Shown here: one piece after another, positions 1 to 12,568 of the stretch
Layout of the letters: every line of letters begins with the position of its first letter
How positions within the stretch are numbered: position 1 is the stretch's first letter
Assembly: GCF_958298935.1 (NCBI RefSeq)
Contig: NC_084927.1
Coordinates: 37,018,501-37,082,500 of the forward strand
Direction: 5' to 3'
Length of the DNA: 64,000 bases
DNA from: Phragmites australis
Lineage: Eukaryota; Streptophyta; Magnoliopsida; Poales; Poaceae
Translations under genes and position numbers: made by a program
Notes under the pieces: generated by a model
Told to the model about the DNA's origin: nothing
Databases searched by the model: none
What the model saw: only the letters and a program-made list of their open reading frames with translations

Positions 1-3000
1 GTATTTTGATGAGTAGATCTTGGTCAATCATATTTCCCATCAGATTGCTTTGCATTATTGCAGTGTATGCAGCAGATGCAGCAGCCAATACATCAGGCTC
101 AGTGGAGAGACCAACACTTACTGCACCGATGGAACCACTGGGCTGCTGTTGTGCAGTGATAACTGGAGCATCTGAAAATTGTGGGGCCCTGACTACTGCA
201 GAGTCATACTTATTTGACTGATGGTAATTGTTCGGTGGATCAACAGGCGGTTCTTCCAACTGATCAGATGCATCATCCTCTTCAACAGGGATCAGAGGAA
301 CCAACTGGGTTCGGGAATCATCATAATGGGAGTCTTTCACATCAGGAGAAACAAATGGGCTGGATTTGCGCAAAGAGTTCATGTGTAAGGAATGAGAAGT
401 GTGAATTCTGAAGAATGGTAAATTAAATGTAGCTTGCTTACTTTGGAGGAATATTCGATGGCCGTGGATATATAGCCTCAAGTGCTCCAAATATTCTCTC
501 ATTCTGTAAGGCAGCCTCCTCACTTTCTTCTCCAGCAGCGACGAGCCAATCAGGATTATACGATATCTGCAACCAACACAAGGTTGGGAAATTCAATTAT
601 CTTAAAAGTTATCTTGGCATTAGTAGAGTCAAACATTCAAAATTATGAGCCCTAATTACCTGTGGTGGGCATCTCCACCTAATAAGAGGGATTTGAGATA
701 TGTCAATTTTGAGATCGTTGGTTGGCTGCAATGATTCGAAGCCAGGAGGCAGGGAATCATCTGAGCTTGGGCCAGCTGCATGCATTAACCATGAGCCTTT
801 TGCTTGGAGATTGTCCTGCGGTCTTAATCCAGCTTGAGAAGGGGAATCTTCTGAAAGAAAAAGCCTTACCTGACAGGTTTACAAGATACATAGTTGCTTA
901 GTATTTACAATTGCACAATTTATAATTTTTTAGTGTATATGAAATATAGCAAATCTACATTGGAACCCAATGGATTCTGCAAGGATGCATGAGCAATAAG
1001 ATAATTGCTACTTTGAACCTAAATACCAAATCTAGTTTAATTCAGGATTGACACATCAGAATGGCACATGATACAGGATAAAAAGATGAGTTGATAAGCT
1101 CAGTTATGTATTTACTACCCATCAGAATATCTATTGGAGCATAGCCCAATTAAGTGTGTATCCAACTATAAAAATATTAATAGAATCAGGAAACTACCAG
1201 TGTTTGCATAATAATCATACATCTATTCATTACATAGGCACATAGCTTCCACGATGGGTGAACATACGGTGGGTCACTCCAGCAAACTTCATTTCAGGAC
1301 GCCGACACAGAATGGTTTTGCGATCTAACTCCACAAAAATCTATGTTCAACCTCATAGTTGATCGTTAATTGGATTTGCAGTAGAAATATTTTTTCAACA
1401 TAGTTGATCTATTGAAACAATCAAAACCATGGTAGCACTAAAAAAACACAGATAATCGTCCATAATGCATAAGTAAAAATGGTAGTATTGAAATGAGAAA
1501 ACACGGATGCACAAATTTGCCTTTATCCTTGCATGCACATACCGGAAAGATATTGAACAAAAAAAGGAGGTACTGGAATCCATGAGTGAACTAATCAACA
1601 ACGAATACAATCCAAACATATAGCATGATAGTGCTTAGAAACATGGAATAGAATGATCCGTGCACACAAATCTGGGCATGACAAGCATGAATGCCACATA
1701 TCCATTTGCCATGATGCAGACACATAGCTGCAGTAGCGTCAAGATGATTTCTGACAATACAGACAAATGCATGGAAACTGTATATATTGTTCAGTAGGTT
1801 TCAGCTAATGAAGGCTTTGCCCTTTCATCAAGATGCTTTAATATGTCATTCTGAACCGATGAACAGCTCATCTGTAGTACCTTATGTCTTACTGAAATGA
1901 TTGTTGAATGTATGAAGAACCAAAAGGTTCTAAAAAGGCTTAGTAATAAGAGCTACATAAAAATTAACTGAACTAGTGTCCAGTGAATCACTAGATTCTC
2001 CAATGGACTTAAATTAAACCATGCAAACTTTATTGCACTCATTAATGACATGAAATAATGCAAAAAAAAAAAAGAGCGGTTGATTAAACTGCCAGCACTT
2101 TTAATTATGGGCTACACACCACCATATCTATTCCCCTGCTCTGTGGTAGTCCAATTCTTAAGTGCAATACAGAAGCATGCTACAATATATAGTAGCACAT
2201 AGGCCATATCCTTCCAAATGTTTTGCACTGCAATTTACTCATTTACATACAGTTATGACCATTTCAAAAAACCACATAGTTGAGGTTCATTGTACTATGA
2301 GGTTTAAATTTCCGGAAATCATAAGGCTGTTAACTCGCTACAATCCATTGGCTCGGATTACACGATCCTGCATGGGTGAACACATATTAATCATGTGTGT
2401 GCGCGTGCATCAACCTTGTAATCGCAGAAAAAAAAAATAAGCTATGATATTTTGTGTCTATATCAGACATGTGGATATAATATTAGTTATATGATATCAG
2501 TTATATCAGATAGCTAGCATGCATGAGAGACAAAGCATGCAAGATAATTGTTGCAGTGGACGACTGGGAGTAAGGAGGTGTTCCATTCAATCCCAAACTT
2601 TGGCACAAGTTTGACCAATGTTTGGTTCATTTTTGCAGTTTCCTGCCATTTTCTTAGCCATACACCCAAACCTAGCACAGTTCTCCAAGCAAAAACAAAG
2701 TTTTGGGACAAAATTGTGGCAAAGAGTGGCAAGCCACAAAACAGTTCCAAAGTATTATACTGCAGTAGTCACCCTGTGCGGTTTTGTATCTCATGCAGAC
2801 TAACTACCTGCTACCCTGTACATAATATTATATATAGATAATGTAATATCGACATGCTTGACATAGACATAAACTTACATTGATATACAAATCTATGAGA
2901 CATATTCTAATATTTTGATCAGAGGCTGGCTGGTCTCCCATTCTATAGTGATGTTTCATGCCAAAGCAGTGTGCAATCTTATGAATTATGATGTACAGAA

Positions 3001-4801
3001 GGCTCAAGCAAGACTGTAAGAGCTAATGCTAATAACATAGCTGATTCCTAGGGTCCTTTTGGTACTATGCAAATCATCAATGTGAGCTGTGGATATGCAT
3101 GGCCACCTGCCTAGGCATGAAACTGAAAGTTTCGTCTGTGCAGGAAATGCCAAGACTTCATTAGGAAGATATGCTTATTTTACAACAGATAAGCATAATA
3201 ACAGGATTCTCTTATGCTACATTAGTTCATTCCTTCATTGCAATCAATTGGTTAGGAATAGGACATCACACGATGAGCTCACCAGTGCAGTTATATCTAA
3301 TCCAAACCATTGGATTGTAGTGAGAGAACAATCTTGTCATTTCCAAACAGAAGTGGAAATTAATCTTTAGCACAATGCACCTCAACTGCATGCACTATGT
3401 GAAATGCTGATCACTACGTTCAAAATGAGAAAACTGCAGTAGGATGTTTGCAGAATATATTGTATGCCAGTGTGTAATAGTGTTTGATATGGAAGATACT
3501 TCTCTAAAGAAAATGTTTTCTCCAAATATTTCACATTCAAGGTATGTGCATTTTTCATCCTCGTTTCTTACTATTGTATCATAAGCCTGGAAGTATCTTG
3601 TGATGCTTTGCTAACTCTTGAAAAACAATTGTTTACAAGTAGCAATATACAATACAACACATAATGCGTACAGGTTTCCCAGGAGAAACCATTCATGTCC
3701 ATGGGTAACGAGCCATGAGCTGTTTCTCCTCATTATCTTTTCTACTAAAAAAATGAATCATGAGTTCTTTTTTTCGAAACCATGTCCTATCACAGATACC
3801 AATGATGTGGCCACAGATTCAACTTCCTAGACATTTATCACAGATTTTATGCCTTAGTATACCAACATGACTCTTGTCATTTGTCAAGCTTATGAAGCCA
3901 TAGTATTATTAATATTGTATTGTTGTGATGACTGATACCAAAATTTAGCATTATGTGTTCGCACTGCCGGGGAGGATAAAAAACATGGGTGGATTGGAAC
4001 ATAAACACGGCACAGAATAAAATCTGAGCAATGCTATTTTAAGTAACTGTCCATTTCTTTTCCTGGTGAAAGCATAATTATGCATCCTTTCCCGGTGAAG
4101 ATTTAAGAGCTGAACTTTGCTTCATCGGAAACATAGCATATATGATGCTATATGCAGGAACTAAATCCTCAACCGGTATCATGGAATTCCTGAAATGTAA
4201 TGCTTCATATTTTGTTTTGTTAAGTTGTTTCGGCCATCATTTATTTCACTACTTAAGTTCAAGTTTCCCTTAGTTTATTAATTTCTTCAATCCCCCATGA
4301 CTAGTATATGATATTGTTCAACACTGATACATGCAGTGATCGTTCCTTCTTTTTTATGCTGTCATTTGTCAAGATTGATACTGAATTGCCTGCTATCGGT
4401 GCAAGCAACACCAGTAATGCTGTTTCATTTGCGTAAGTTGGAGCGAAATCCATCTCAGTCGCTTCCTCTCCCAATTCAAGATTGCATGTTCGTTTTAGGA
4501 AAGTTGAAGACATTGAGCAATCAAAACATAACAATTAGATCGTTTCGCCTGCGTATATCCCAGAGTTGGAGAACAAGAGATCAAATCAATAATAAAAATC
4601 TTCAATAGCATTCGTCGGAAAAAATCTTCAATAGCGAGCAAGCCGCAAACTTCGCAGGATTGGGAAGGGGAAGCGCGAATCGCTCTCCTCGCCGTGGCGG
4701 CGGATAAACTCATTACGATGAGGATGTTATCAAAATACCTTGCAGAGATTGGCCCCGGTGGCCCATGAAACGCTGCGCTTCGACCGTCTAGACCCCATCA
4801 T
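1..4801 (-). CDS. CCCH zinc-finger domain protein, 5' part (partial, runs off left edge)
   Basis: Four exons can be joined in frame: 4739-4801, 660-869, 442-566 and 1-359. The start is a double ATG (MMGSRRSKRSVSWATG). The continuation VRLFLSEDSPSQAG and the block ISQIPLIRWRCPPQ match the N-terminus I recall for plant CCCH proteins of the AtC3H6 type (rice C3H31 is the likely counterpart). About 252 codons are visible; the C-terminal CCCH finger would lie left of base 1 and is not seen. All donors read GT and acceptors AG, and phases close at every junction (the codon split over exons 3/4 gives Asn before PFVSPDVKD). The visible part is acidic and proline-rich without catalytic motifs. The family is presumed nucleic-acid binding; its exact role is unknown to me. 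Intron 1 (870-4738) is unusually long and holds repeat-like sequence but no coding exon I can recognise. Confidence 0.85.
2574..2750. mobile_element. possible Tourist-like MITE in intron 1
   Basis: The two ends of this stretch resemble each other in inverted orientation: CCCAAACTTTGGCACAAG on the left and, on the opposite strand at the right, TTTGCCACAATTTTGTCCC. Length and setting suit a small non-autonomous DNA transposon. Target duplication is not clear, so the boundaries are approximate. Confidence 0.35.
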
Positions 4802-5196
4802 TACTCCCCCGTCTCCCTCTGCTCCTCCACAAACCGATCTACAGGCGCGGGAACCCTAGGCAGGGCGTGGCGGCGATCGAATGGGCGAACGGACGGGAGA
4901 GCTATCGCGCCCCGACCCGGGATCGGGTAATCTAGGGTTTCCTCCCTCGCGCCCCCTTCCCGGGACCCGGGACTGCGCGCAACCTCACGGGAGGGCGGCG
5001 GAGGCGGTGCCGGAGGGGGTGGGGATTTGGACGGGGAAGGAAGAGACGGGAGGTGGTGGTGAGGAGGGGGATGTGCTGGCGTCGGCGGCTCTGGCTGCCC
5101 AGCCTGCCCCCTTGTTCTCTCTCTCCCCCTCTCGCCCTCTCTCGCGTTAATTTGCGGATTTGATTTGATTTGCCCCTTTTTCTTCGCGATTTCCAC
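4802..5196 (-). promoter_or_regulatory. GC- and CT-rich 5' leader with long upstream ORF abutting the CCCH start
   Basis: Read on the minus strand, this leader is rich in CTCTCT/GAGAGG tracts and contains an open frame of 131 codons starting at 5196. Its TAA stop (4803-4801) shares its final A with the first ATG of the CCCH gene (TAATG). The predicted peptide is low-complexity (Arg/Glu then Pro-rich), so coding function is doubtful. If the transcript starts upstream of 5196, this is a termination-reinitiation arrangement; if it starts further in, it is chance. Confidence 0.4.
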
Positions 5197-5513
5197 CGAT
5201 TTTAAGGATATTGGATGGTGGGCTGACGGCTGGTTGTTTGGATTAATTTAGCGGTTTCTGAGGCTTTTACTACAGAGAAACAGAGCAGGTCACGGCATGC
5301 GTAGTTAATTTACCAGGTTACCCCCACCCCTCCTTCCTCTCGTATGAAAGCAGGTCATGTGCCTGGTTCTTCTCAATCATGGCGTGTTTTTTTAAAACTC
5401 TAGTACAGCACGCATACAACAGCATAGCATTGAAGATGCATATAACCGCATAGGTTAATGAAGGAAAAAACGAGTACAAAATTCTACAGTGGATAGGCTA
5501 TCTGGTTAAATTA
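5197..5513. other. intergenic, probable promoter of the CCCH gene
   Basis: No coding signal or RNA gene was recognised here. It lies directly upstream of the CCCH 5' leader and so should hold its promoter, but I could not pick a convincing TATA box. Confidence 0.4.
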
Positions 5514-6375
5514 GAGCATCTTCAATGACTCATAAATCTCATTTTTTATATCTTTGTATAGAGATCTAAAAGATTCTTTCTATTTTTCTACACGCTCTAA
5601 TCGACTTCTAAACCTCACTCTTTAAATTTCACTTACCTATATTTTATTAGTATCATATAAATAAAAATATTTTTAATAGCTATATTTTCAATGACTATAT
5701 TTTGTATATGTTCGAATTTTATTTGAATTCAAATTGAATTAAAAAAATATATTGTATTAAATGATAAAAATGCATCTAAATAGAACATTACAAAGGAACT
5801 CATTTTTCACCATATGAATTAAGGCTGAAAATAATTTTAAAAATTAGTCCATCACATAAGAAGAATATTAATGAATTTTTCTAGATTTTTAGGAATTTAT
5901 TTGAAGCCCTAACAATTGTTAGAAATTATAAAAGTAACCTTTTGGAGAATTTTAGTTTAAATTTTACATATGATTTTTAGATGAATAAAATTAAAATAGG
6001 TTACACATAGATTATAGATTACTAAAAAAAATTAGTATTTTTAAAGTAAAAAAAAGCATTGTTTCGAACATAGAAGATAGAAAAGGAAATTAGACTATCT
6101 AGTATCGTTTACATAGGTCCACAAGTCATCATCTCGTAGCGAACGGAGATGGCGAGTTTGTCCCGCTTGTTGGACGTGGCGAGCGAGACAAAGCGGATAG
6201 TGAGCGCACAAATATAGCTAGGCAGTTGGAGAGTCAATTGAAGATGTTTTTCTACCAGTACTACTTTTGAGCGCACAAATATAGCTAGGCAGTTGGAGAG
6301 TCAATTGAAGATGTTTTTCTACCAGTACTACTTTTGACGATGGAGAGCCGAATAAGAAACCGATTAGATATACTC
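5514..6375. mobile_element. PIF/Harbinger-like (Tourist) element, about 0.86 kb
   Basis: The ends are imperfect terminal inverted repeats (GAGCATCTTCAATGACT at left; GAGTATATCTAATCGGT on the opposite strand at right), flanked by a TTA on each side (5511-5513 and 6376-6378), the target duplication typical of PIF/Harbinger. The interior is mostly AT-rich with no transposase ORF, so it is non-autonomous. It contains the 67-bp tandem duplication listed separately. Confidence 0.6.
6201..6334. repeat. perfect 67-bp tandem duplication
   Basis: The segment beginning TGAGCGCACAAATATAGCTA at 6201 is repeated base for base from 6268, giving two head-to-tail copies of 67 bp. The absence of differences between copies suggests a recent event or an assembly artefact. 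Confidence 0.9.
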
Positions 6376-6378
6376 TTA

Positions 6379-9300
6379 GATCTATAACACCGTATCACCT
6401 AACTAGCTACCTAACTAAAGTAGGCTAGATAACGCCTCTAGGAGGGTACCATGCCAATGGGACTATCGTTGCCCATTTGGAAAATCGTAACTAGTTTTCA
6501 GAATGCAAGAAAATACAACAACACGGCCTCTAAAAAGGGAACTTGTGCTTAAAGCTGACCAGGGCTTTTGTCGCATGCTCCTGCACCCAACCAGGACCAA
6601 TTTTTTTGTTGGAAAGGATCAATAGTTCAAAAAACATTTATATCAGTTCACTGATAGAAAAATCTTTTGGCTGTAGGAGAAACAATCTCACATCATGAAT
6701 CACATGGCAAAAATCGAACATAGAAATAGATTAGATAGAGAAAAAAAGAAAGAAAAATCATATATTGAAAAGACATTGATTTGTAAAGCTTAAACACATA
6801 TATGGTGGTGAGATCTTATTTATGTTGAGAGAGGCTGAGATGGCAAAGACATTGATTCAATAGGCAACGACAATGATGACCACCTAAGACTAAACGTGCT
6901 ATGAATATCTAATATAGGTTTTTTCTAGGAAAAATAATAATTGGAACCTTTAAACTAAGCATGTTCATAAGAAAATAAGTCAGCATATTCATGGATCAAT
7001 TGTCGATGGCAATAAAAAGAGTGCATCAAGCAAAATTAGTTGTAGTACACAACCTGTACATGAAGAGCTATGACCATAGTGAATGCTGTGCTATTTTGAT
7101 ATGGATAAAGAAAGTTCTAAAGCTATTATAGCATATATTGAACTTGTTGAACTTGTACTTTGCCAATTTTCTTAAATATTTTTTGCAGCAAATATGTCAC
7201 GTCCCAAAACCCGTAATCATGTATTTAAGCATAATCATGCAGCATTAGCATCATATCTAATTTTGAGCAATTTTATTTTTGGAGTACTAGAGTGTCTCGA
7301 TTTAGGTAATAAAAAGAGAGAAATAAAATAGGAGAGAAAGAATAGAATTTACAGTTAAAATATCTTGTTTTTCTGATGCATGAGGCTCACTAGAGTTGAC
7401 CAACCAACCACCCCTCCCTCTCCCTTAGCTGCAGCCCCATCCCTCACTCCTCCCCCACGCCTCCTCACCCTCTCTCCCAGCTGAAAAAAAGCTGATGCTC
7501 CCCCTCTCTTTCAAGCTCTCTCATTCTCCTTCCAAAATCCCACTTCAAGAAACCAAATCAAGGTATGTATGTCACACCATGGCGTTCCCTAGCTCATTAT
7601 CTTCCCATCCATCTAATTCTTCCAAGCAAGCATGAAGGATTCGAGCTGTTCTTGATATTTTTGGTGTTCTTGATGTTTGGAGCTAATTAGAGGAGTTCGG
7701 ATGAGTATGAGCTAGGAAAACTCGTGTTGTGGAGTTGGTGGATGAAGTATAGAACCTATGTGGTAGCACAAAACCCTTTTTTCCTTGGATTGGTGAAGCG
7801 CCTCGGGTTACCCTTGGTGCTTAAAACTATTATTATACCAGTTCTTAGATCAATTGCTGGTAAATAAGAGTCTTACAACAAATGATATAACATTCATACA
7901 ACACAGGGAGTGGTGAGAAAGATCCACCGTCCTAAAAATGCATAAAAGGATTCCTGCGATCAACATAATCCACGTTATCAGAGAGCACAGTAGGAACAGT
8001 ACGAAGACATGCCACTCCACAGGCAACTCGGGTGTGGACATGACTGAGACCTACTCGTCATCCTCACCTTGTCGCGACCGTCGAGAAGTGTTTTATTGGA
8101 GTCGGTGGCCAGTGTTTCTTTTGGTTTTTGATGAGCCCCGGCCGGCCTTTGCGCCGCGACCGCGTGAGATGCAGGTGTGCCGTCTCGGCGTTGAGTTGAG
8201 TCCAACCTCTGTGCCGCTGTGCTTTTTATTGTGTTCCAGTCGGCCATTTGTTGTTGTCGTCGAGGTGGTGGTCATCTTCAGTGCTTTGAATTTGTGATGT
8301 TCCTCAGCTGGCTTTTGTGGTGTTTGCTGTCGATCTAAGTTGCCGCCGTGCGCGTGCGTATGTACCCCGGCCAGCGCATGCGCCGTGGCCGTGGAAGCGT
8401 GTGTCGTTGCCGCGCGGGTTGCTATTGGTTTTGCTGATCGGCGATGGGGGTCAGCCAGTGCTCATGCCGTGGTGCTGAGCTATTTCCGCTGGCCATCTAG
8501 CCGTGATGGTTGAGGTGTGTGGGAAGGTGTTCTGGTCGTTTGCTGTTGAGTTATTGATCTCCGGCCGGCCTTTGTGTGTGGTCGTCGAGCTGTGCTGTGA
8601 TTTTTGCTCCAACTGGCCTTGTGTTGTTGCCGCTGAGTTCGTGCGTGTATGGTTGTGTGTGTCTCCGGTCGAAACACGTTGACTTCCCCGCCACCAATAG
8701 GGTGAGGTAATTAACCGGAGGCCTCACGAGGTCCCGGGAATCAGGACGAAGCAATCGCCGAAGAAATAGTCAGATAGCGTGTGTGTTTGTATATGTGTGT
8801 GAGCAAATTGTAAACTATGAAACTATACTTTATGATTTCAACATTGAATGAATAAAGTCACGTGTTTCAATTATAGTTTGTCTCATGTTCTTTCGTATAT
8901 TTTGAGTATAATGGCACGCCCACGGTATATATATAGTTATACAATACACTGCAATTCGAACACGAAAGCTTTGTTTCGATTTCGCGAAACAGTTCTATCG
9001 TTGTGAGCTATATGTTTAATTATTGTTCACAATGATAATAACAATGATGGGTTGATGAGTGGTAAGAATGAGGCGAGATGTGAGCGGTGCTAAGGGTAGG
9101 TCGAGAGAGGAACCCGAATGGCATAGACCGCTTGCATCGGTTAAGTACCGTCCGTCGGTCCCATTGGCTTTAACACTTTTCGTACTAACAACATGTTGAT
9201 CTAATGGTAAGATAAGAAAATTATCATACATCATGCTAGTGTTTGCCGTGTGTCCGTATGACGCGTAAACGAAAAAGAATAGGAGAAGTAAGGAAGCGGA

Positions 9301-10521
9301 GAGCTAGAGGTGTCTGGGACACGCTCATGGTAACCTCGGTGTCATTGAGGCATGCACAAGTGGGTAGTTCCGGGTATGAAAAAAGTTGACACGAGTACCT
9401 CTTGTGTGAGCCTATGTGGTCACGCAAGTTGAATGGTCCTTGAGTCGTATTGGTAAAGATGTATCCTTGGATAATATTCTGCATTCTCATTCCATGAAAT
9501 CTTCATGGATGTTCAAAATTATATGCAAAGGAAAATCCGAAAATACCTTGAGGACAAAATAATAAATGCAAATTATATGCGATTTGTGGCCATACCATTA
9601 AATAAACATCTGAAAGATGATCTGTGTGAGTCCTACATGACACACGAGAGTTGTTCGCATCTTATGATCCTAATTGGAATGTAGAGACTAAACTTGTCAG
9701 CTTCAGAGCTTGTGGTTTCAGAGATGTGAAATTTTATTAATTTGTTGATTGCAATTGCAATTATTTTACAACAATAGAACTGCCGATTTGGCTCTTCAAT
9801 AACACATAAGAAGGCACATTTTGGCCAAAAAAATGTAAAAACTGATATTTAAGCGATAACCTTGACAATCCTAGTATAATTAGAACTCTTCCTATTCTAT
9901 CATTCTCTGAAGATATAGAGCATGGAAGCAAGCGATAAAGTCAGATCCATGAAAAAAGTGAGCTAGGAGAAAAAAATGAGCTAGGAGCATATAATGTGAT
10001 CAAATGGAGCCGCGTATTAGCCATCGAGGGAAAAAATTATTTTATGGGGAGGGGGAGGGGGGTAATCTTTCATATTTGTGGGAAAGGAGCTTCAACTGTT
10101 CTTTTGTCCTCTCACCTCCCCTTCCTCTTATTCTTCTTTAGGACCCAGATTGGAGGAGACACAGGGTCTCATGTTGACTTGAAGTCGTGGACGACGAAGA
10201 GCAGCGGCAACTGCCCCTCCAAGAATGATCAAAATTGTATGCAAATATGAGACCATACACATCTTTCGTTTCAGATGACAACCATAACAGGTCGTTAGTA
10301 CAACCCAAACAATTATATGAAGGCAAATTGCATAAGCAGTCACTAGTCTTAAACCATACACAGTTGAAACAGTTATTACAGAGCATATCAGGGGTGTATT
10401 CTCATATCAGTATCAAATCATAACACGAATACAAAGCTGCTGCCTCAACAACCTACTCTCAGTATCAGTGCAACAGAACACAACGAGCGCCCAATTGAAC
10501 CTGATAACTCCATCTTCTCAA
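6379..10521. other. gene-free repeat-derived intergenic region
   Basis: No gene was recognised. A stretch beginning near 7196 (TGTCACGTCCCAAAACCCG) resembles the start of a Gypsy-type LTR, but no matching end, primer-binding site or protein domain could be found. 8.1-8.7 kb is GC-rich and internally repetitive. 8.8-9.6 kb looks like retrotransposon-derived sequence without a readable frame. Confidence 0.45.
8090..8690. repeat. degenerate GC-rich tandem repeat array
   Basis: A motif of the form YTCCRGYYGGCCTTTGTG followed by GTCGTCGAGCTGTG-like sequence recurs with heavy variation near 8094, 8134, 8234, 8302, 8366, 8486, 8559 and 8608. Spacing is irregular (roughly 40-120 bp). Composition differs sharply from the AT-rich flanks. 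Open frames through it are a by-product of the composition. Confidence 0.5.
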
Positions 10522-10846
10522 TCATCTCTTCTTAAAACCATACTTCTTATGCTCGTAGAAGAGATCAGTCTTGGCGCTTCCAAGATTGACGATCTTGGGA
10601 CAACCATCTCGGTCCTTTTCCTGCTGAGTACACTCCTTGCAGTAGTAGGCATCTGAGATGCCAACACCTTCGCAGATAACACACCTTCCCTGGAATGAGC
10701 CGTAATTGCACTCATCGCAGACCTGGACAAGCGTACAAGTACGAGTCGCAGATGACACACTTGCCATCGCATTTCTCACACAGGCGACCGATCGTAATGC
10801 CAGGCTGCTTCTGGCACATGATGAGATCAGGATGATGCTTCGCCAT
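10522..10846 (-). pseudogene. PHF5A: PHF5A (SF3b14b), frameshifted copy
   Basis: PHF5A is the small zinc-cluster subunit of SF3b in the U2 snRNP, which helps bind the branch-point adenosine. The reading frame from the ATG at 10846 gives [16 protein letters not shown] and the CxxC motifs up to CDSY (10739). The frame then shifts, and the rest of the protein (from [15 protein letters not shown] to KKYGFKKR, stop at 10522) continues in another frame. Compared with the near-invariant 110-residue family, about 8 bases are missing at the junction (around 10738). I also see Gly-to-Glu (VICEGVG) and Arg-to-His (FYEHKKYG) changes in an ultra-conserved protein. The unshifted frame stops shortly after the lesion. 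A 5' UTR exon near 12139-12260 and an intron with donor AGGAGGTACGTG and acceptor TTTCCCAG suggest the ancestral locus rather than a retrocopy. An assembly deletion is the alternative. Confidence 0.8.
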
Positions 10847-12260
10847 AGCTGTCAGATGCTAGTCTGGGAAATCACAGTGAAACGGAAGATAAGAATAATG
10901 CAATGACATAAGAATCATGCAACACACCGTTCGAAAAAAAAAAGAATCATGCAACACAGGAAAAGCAAAATCCTAACTCAATTATTCGTATGTATGTTGA
11001 TAACTCTAGGAGCTTTAGATGCAGTGTCTCTGAGAGAAGCAAAGTGTTCACTTATTTGTTGCAAACACTACCAAGTTTATTGTAGCACCTCCAAGAGAAG
11101 TAAATAGCACTTCAACCATTCATCATTAACATTAAAATCTCTATTAGAAATTAGAACTGCATCAGGTGTCAAACAGGTTTGTCAATTTAATTTAAATAAG
11201 AATAACTTTCCCTTATAGAAGGCAAAGACTATCGAATACAACTATACAAGTACAACTTAAAACCAAAATTGACCTAAATACTGCTAGTCTGAGTCCAAAT
11301 TCCACCAAAACTATTGCGATACACATCAAAATTGATCTTCAAACATGATTCCATGGACATCGTCCAAACAGACTTTCAGGCTCAACATCTCAGTCGTGAT
11401 CAGGGAAATCCAGTTTTTGAACAAAGGAATGGGCTCATAAAAACACCTGACATGACATCTGCATGTACGATTCTACTCGATCCGCGGCATAGCACAAAAC
11501 CTCACAGCACAGTGGCCTAAATATAAATTTAGTCATGGCGGAGGCAAACCTGTAGCCCCTAATGCCACCCCAAAATACAACATGTATGTCGGGCTGAAAT
11601 AAAGTTTGAAGAGAAACAATTCTTTCATATGCTAATTTTAAAGTTGGAGGTCGCCTTCAGGCTGTCGCATTTCTGATTGGCCCGATCACCTAATAACACA
11701 AACAATTGTGGTCGAAATCGTATACAAACACCCATACAGCATTCTAATGAATCTATCCATTATTGGTTATGCTTCCCACCCCCACCGTGGTCACCGCAAC
11801 ATTGAAACATGAACATTAGTCATCGACCCCCATTAGAAGCATCCCAATAAGCAGCTAAACGAACCCTACTTTTCACGCTTTCCCCCTTCCCCCTCGTCCC
11901 ATAACTGCCATAGCTCACGACCCAGCCCAGACCACTGAGTTGGAGCGGACTGCAGAACAAAACAGCTGGGAGAAACGCGATTTAGCTACGGCGACTGGCG
12001 GAGCAGCAGCCCCCAAGTCCCTCAGCCGCCGGAGGCAAGATCAGGCGGGAGCGCTCCTGTTACCGATTAATCGATGAAACGCCTACTGAAGAAGCATCAA
12101 CTCTAACACGGAGAAGTTTTAGTTTAGCGCTCACGTACCTCCTAGGGGTAGGGGATGTGCCCTGTGCGGTGGTGCTCCGAGCTCCTCGCAGGCGTCGCCC
12201 CGGGAGCTCGAGACGACGGCGACGAGTAAGGCGGCGGTCGGCGGCTAGGCCTTGCGGTCG
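10847..12260 (-). other. 5' UTR intron and leader exon of the PHF5A locus
   Basis: On the minus strand a good acceptor (TTTCCCAG) lies 17 bases before the ATG, and a plausible donor (AGGAGGTACGTG) occurs near 12139, implying a leader intron of about 1.27 kb. No other coding sequence was seen in this stretch. Confidence 0.5.
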
Positions 12261-12568
12261 CGGTGGCCGATGCTACTAGAGCCTTTTAGATGCCACCACA
12301 GAGATCTCCGTCCAAACCGGTATTCATTCCAATCGGACGGCTGTGAACTCGCGTGTGCGGCACCGCTCCTTTGGGGACACTGAGCCTAGGGCCCACATGT
12401 CGGCCTCTCAGATCTCATCATCCGCCACCCTTTTGCCCTTCTCCTAGTTCCGGCCGAGCTCGCCATCGCCTCGCCGACGCGCCACCGTCGACGCTGTTGT
12501 GGGGCGGCTTCCGCCGGTGAGATGCGCGTTAGTGCCTGAGGAAATCGCTCTTTGCGTCTGCGGGAGCG
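12260..12568. promoter_or_regulatory. shared divergent promoter, PHF5A / SNRNP25
   Basis: The PHF5A leader (minus) and the SNRNP25 start (plus, 12569) face away from each other over roughly 300 bp. The interval includes AGGGCCCACA near 12390, which on the opposite strand contains TGGGCC, the site-II/TCP-type element common in plant housekeeping and divergent promoters. No TATA box is evident. Exact transcription starts are not known. Confidence 0.55.

Noticed and set aside
7196..9600. Possible full Gypsy element
   Set aside because: Only a start-like motif was seen; no end, primer-binding site, polypurine tract or protein domain supports it.
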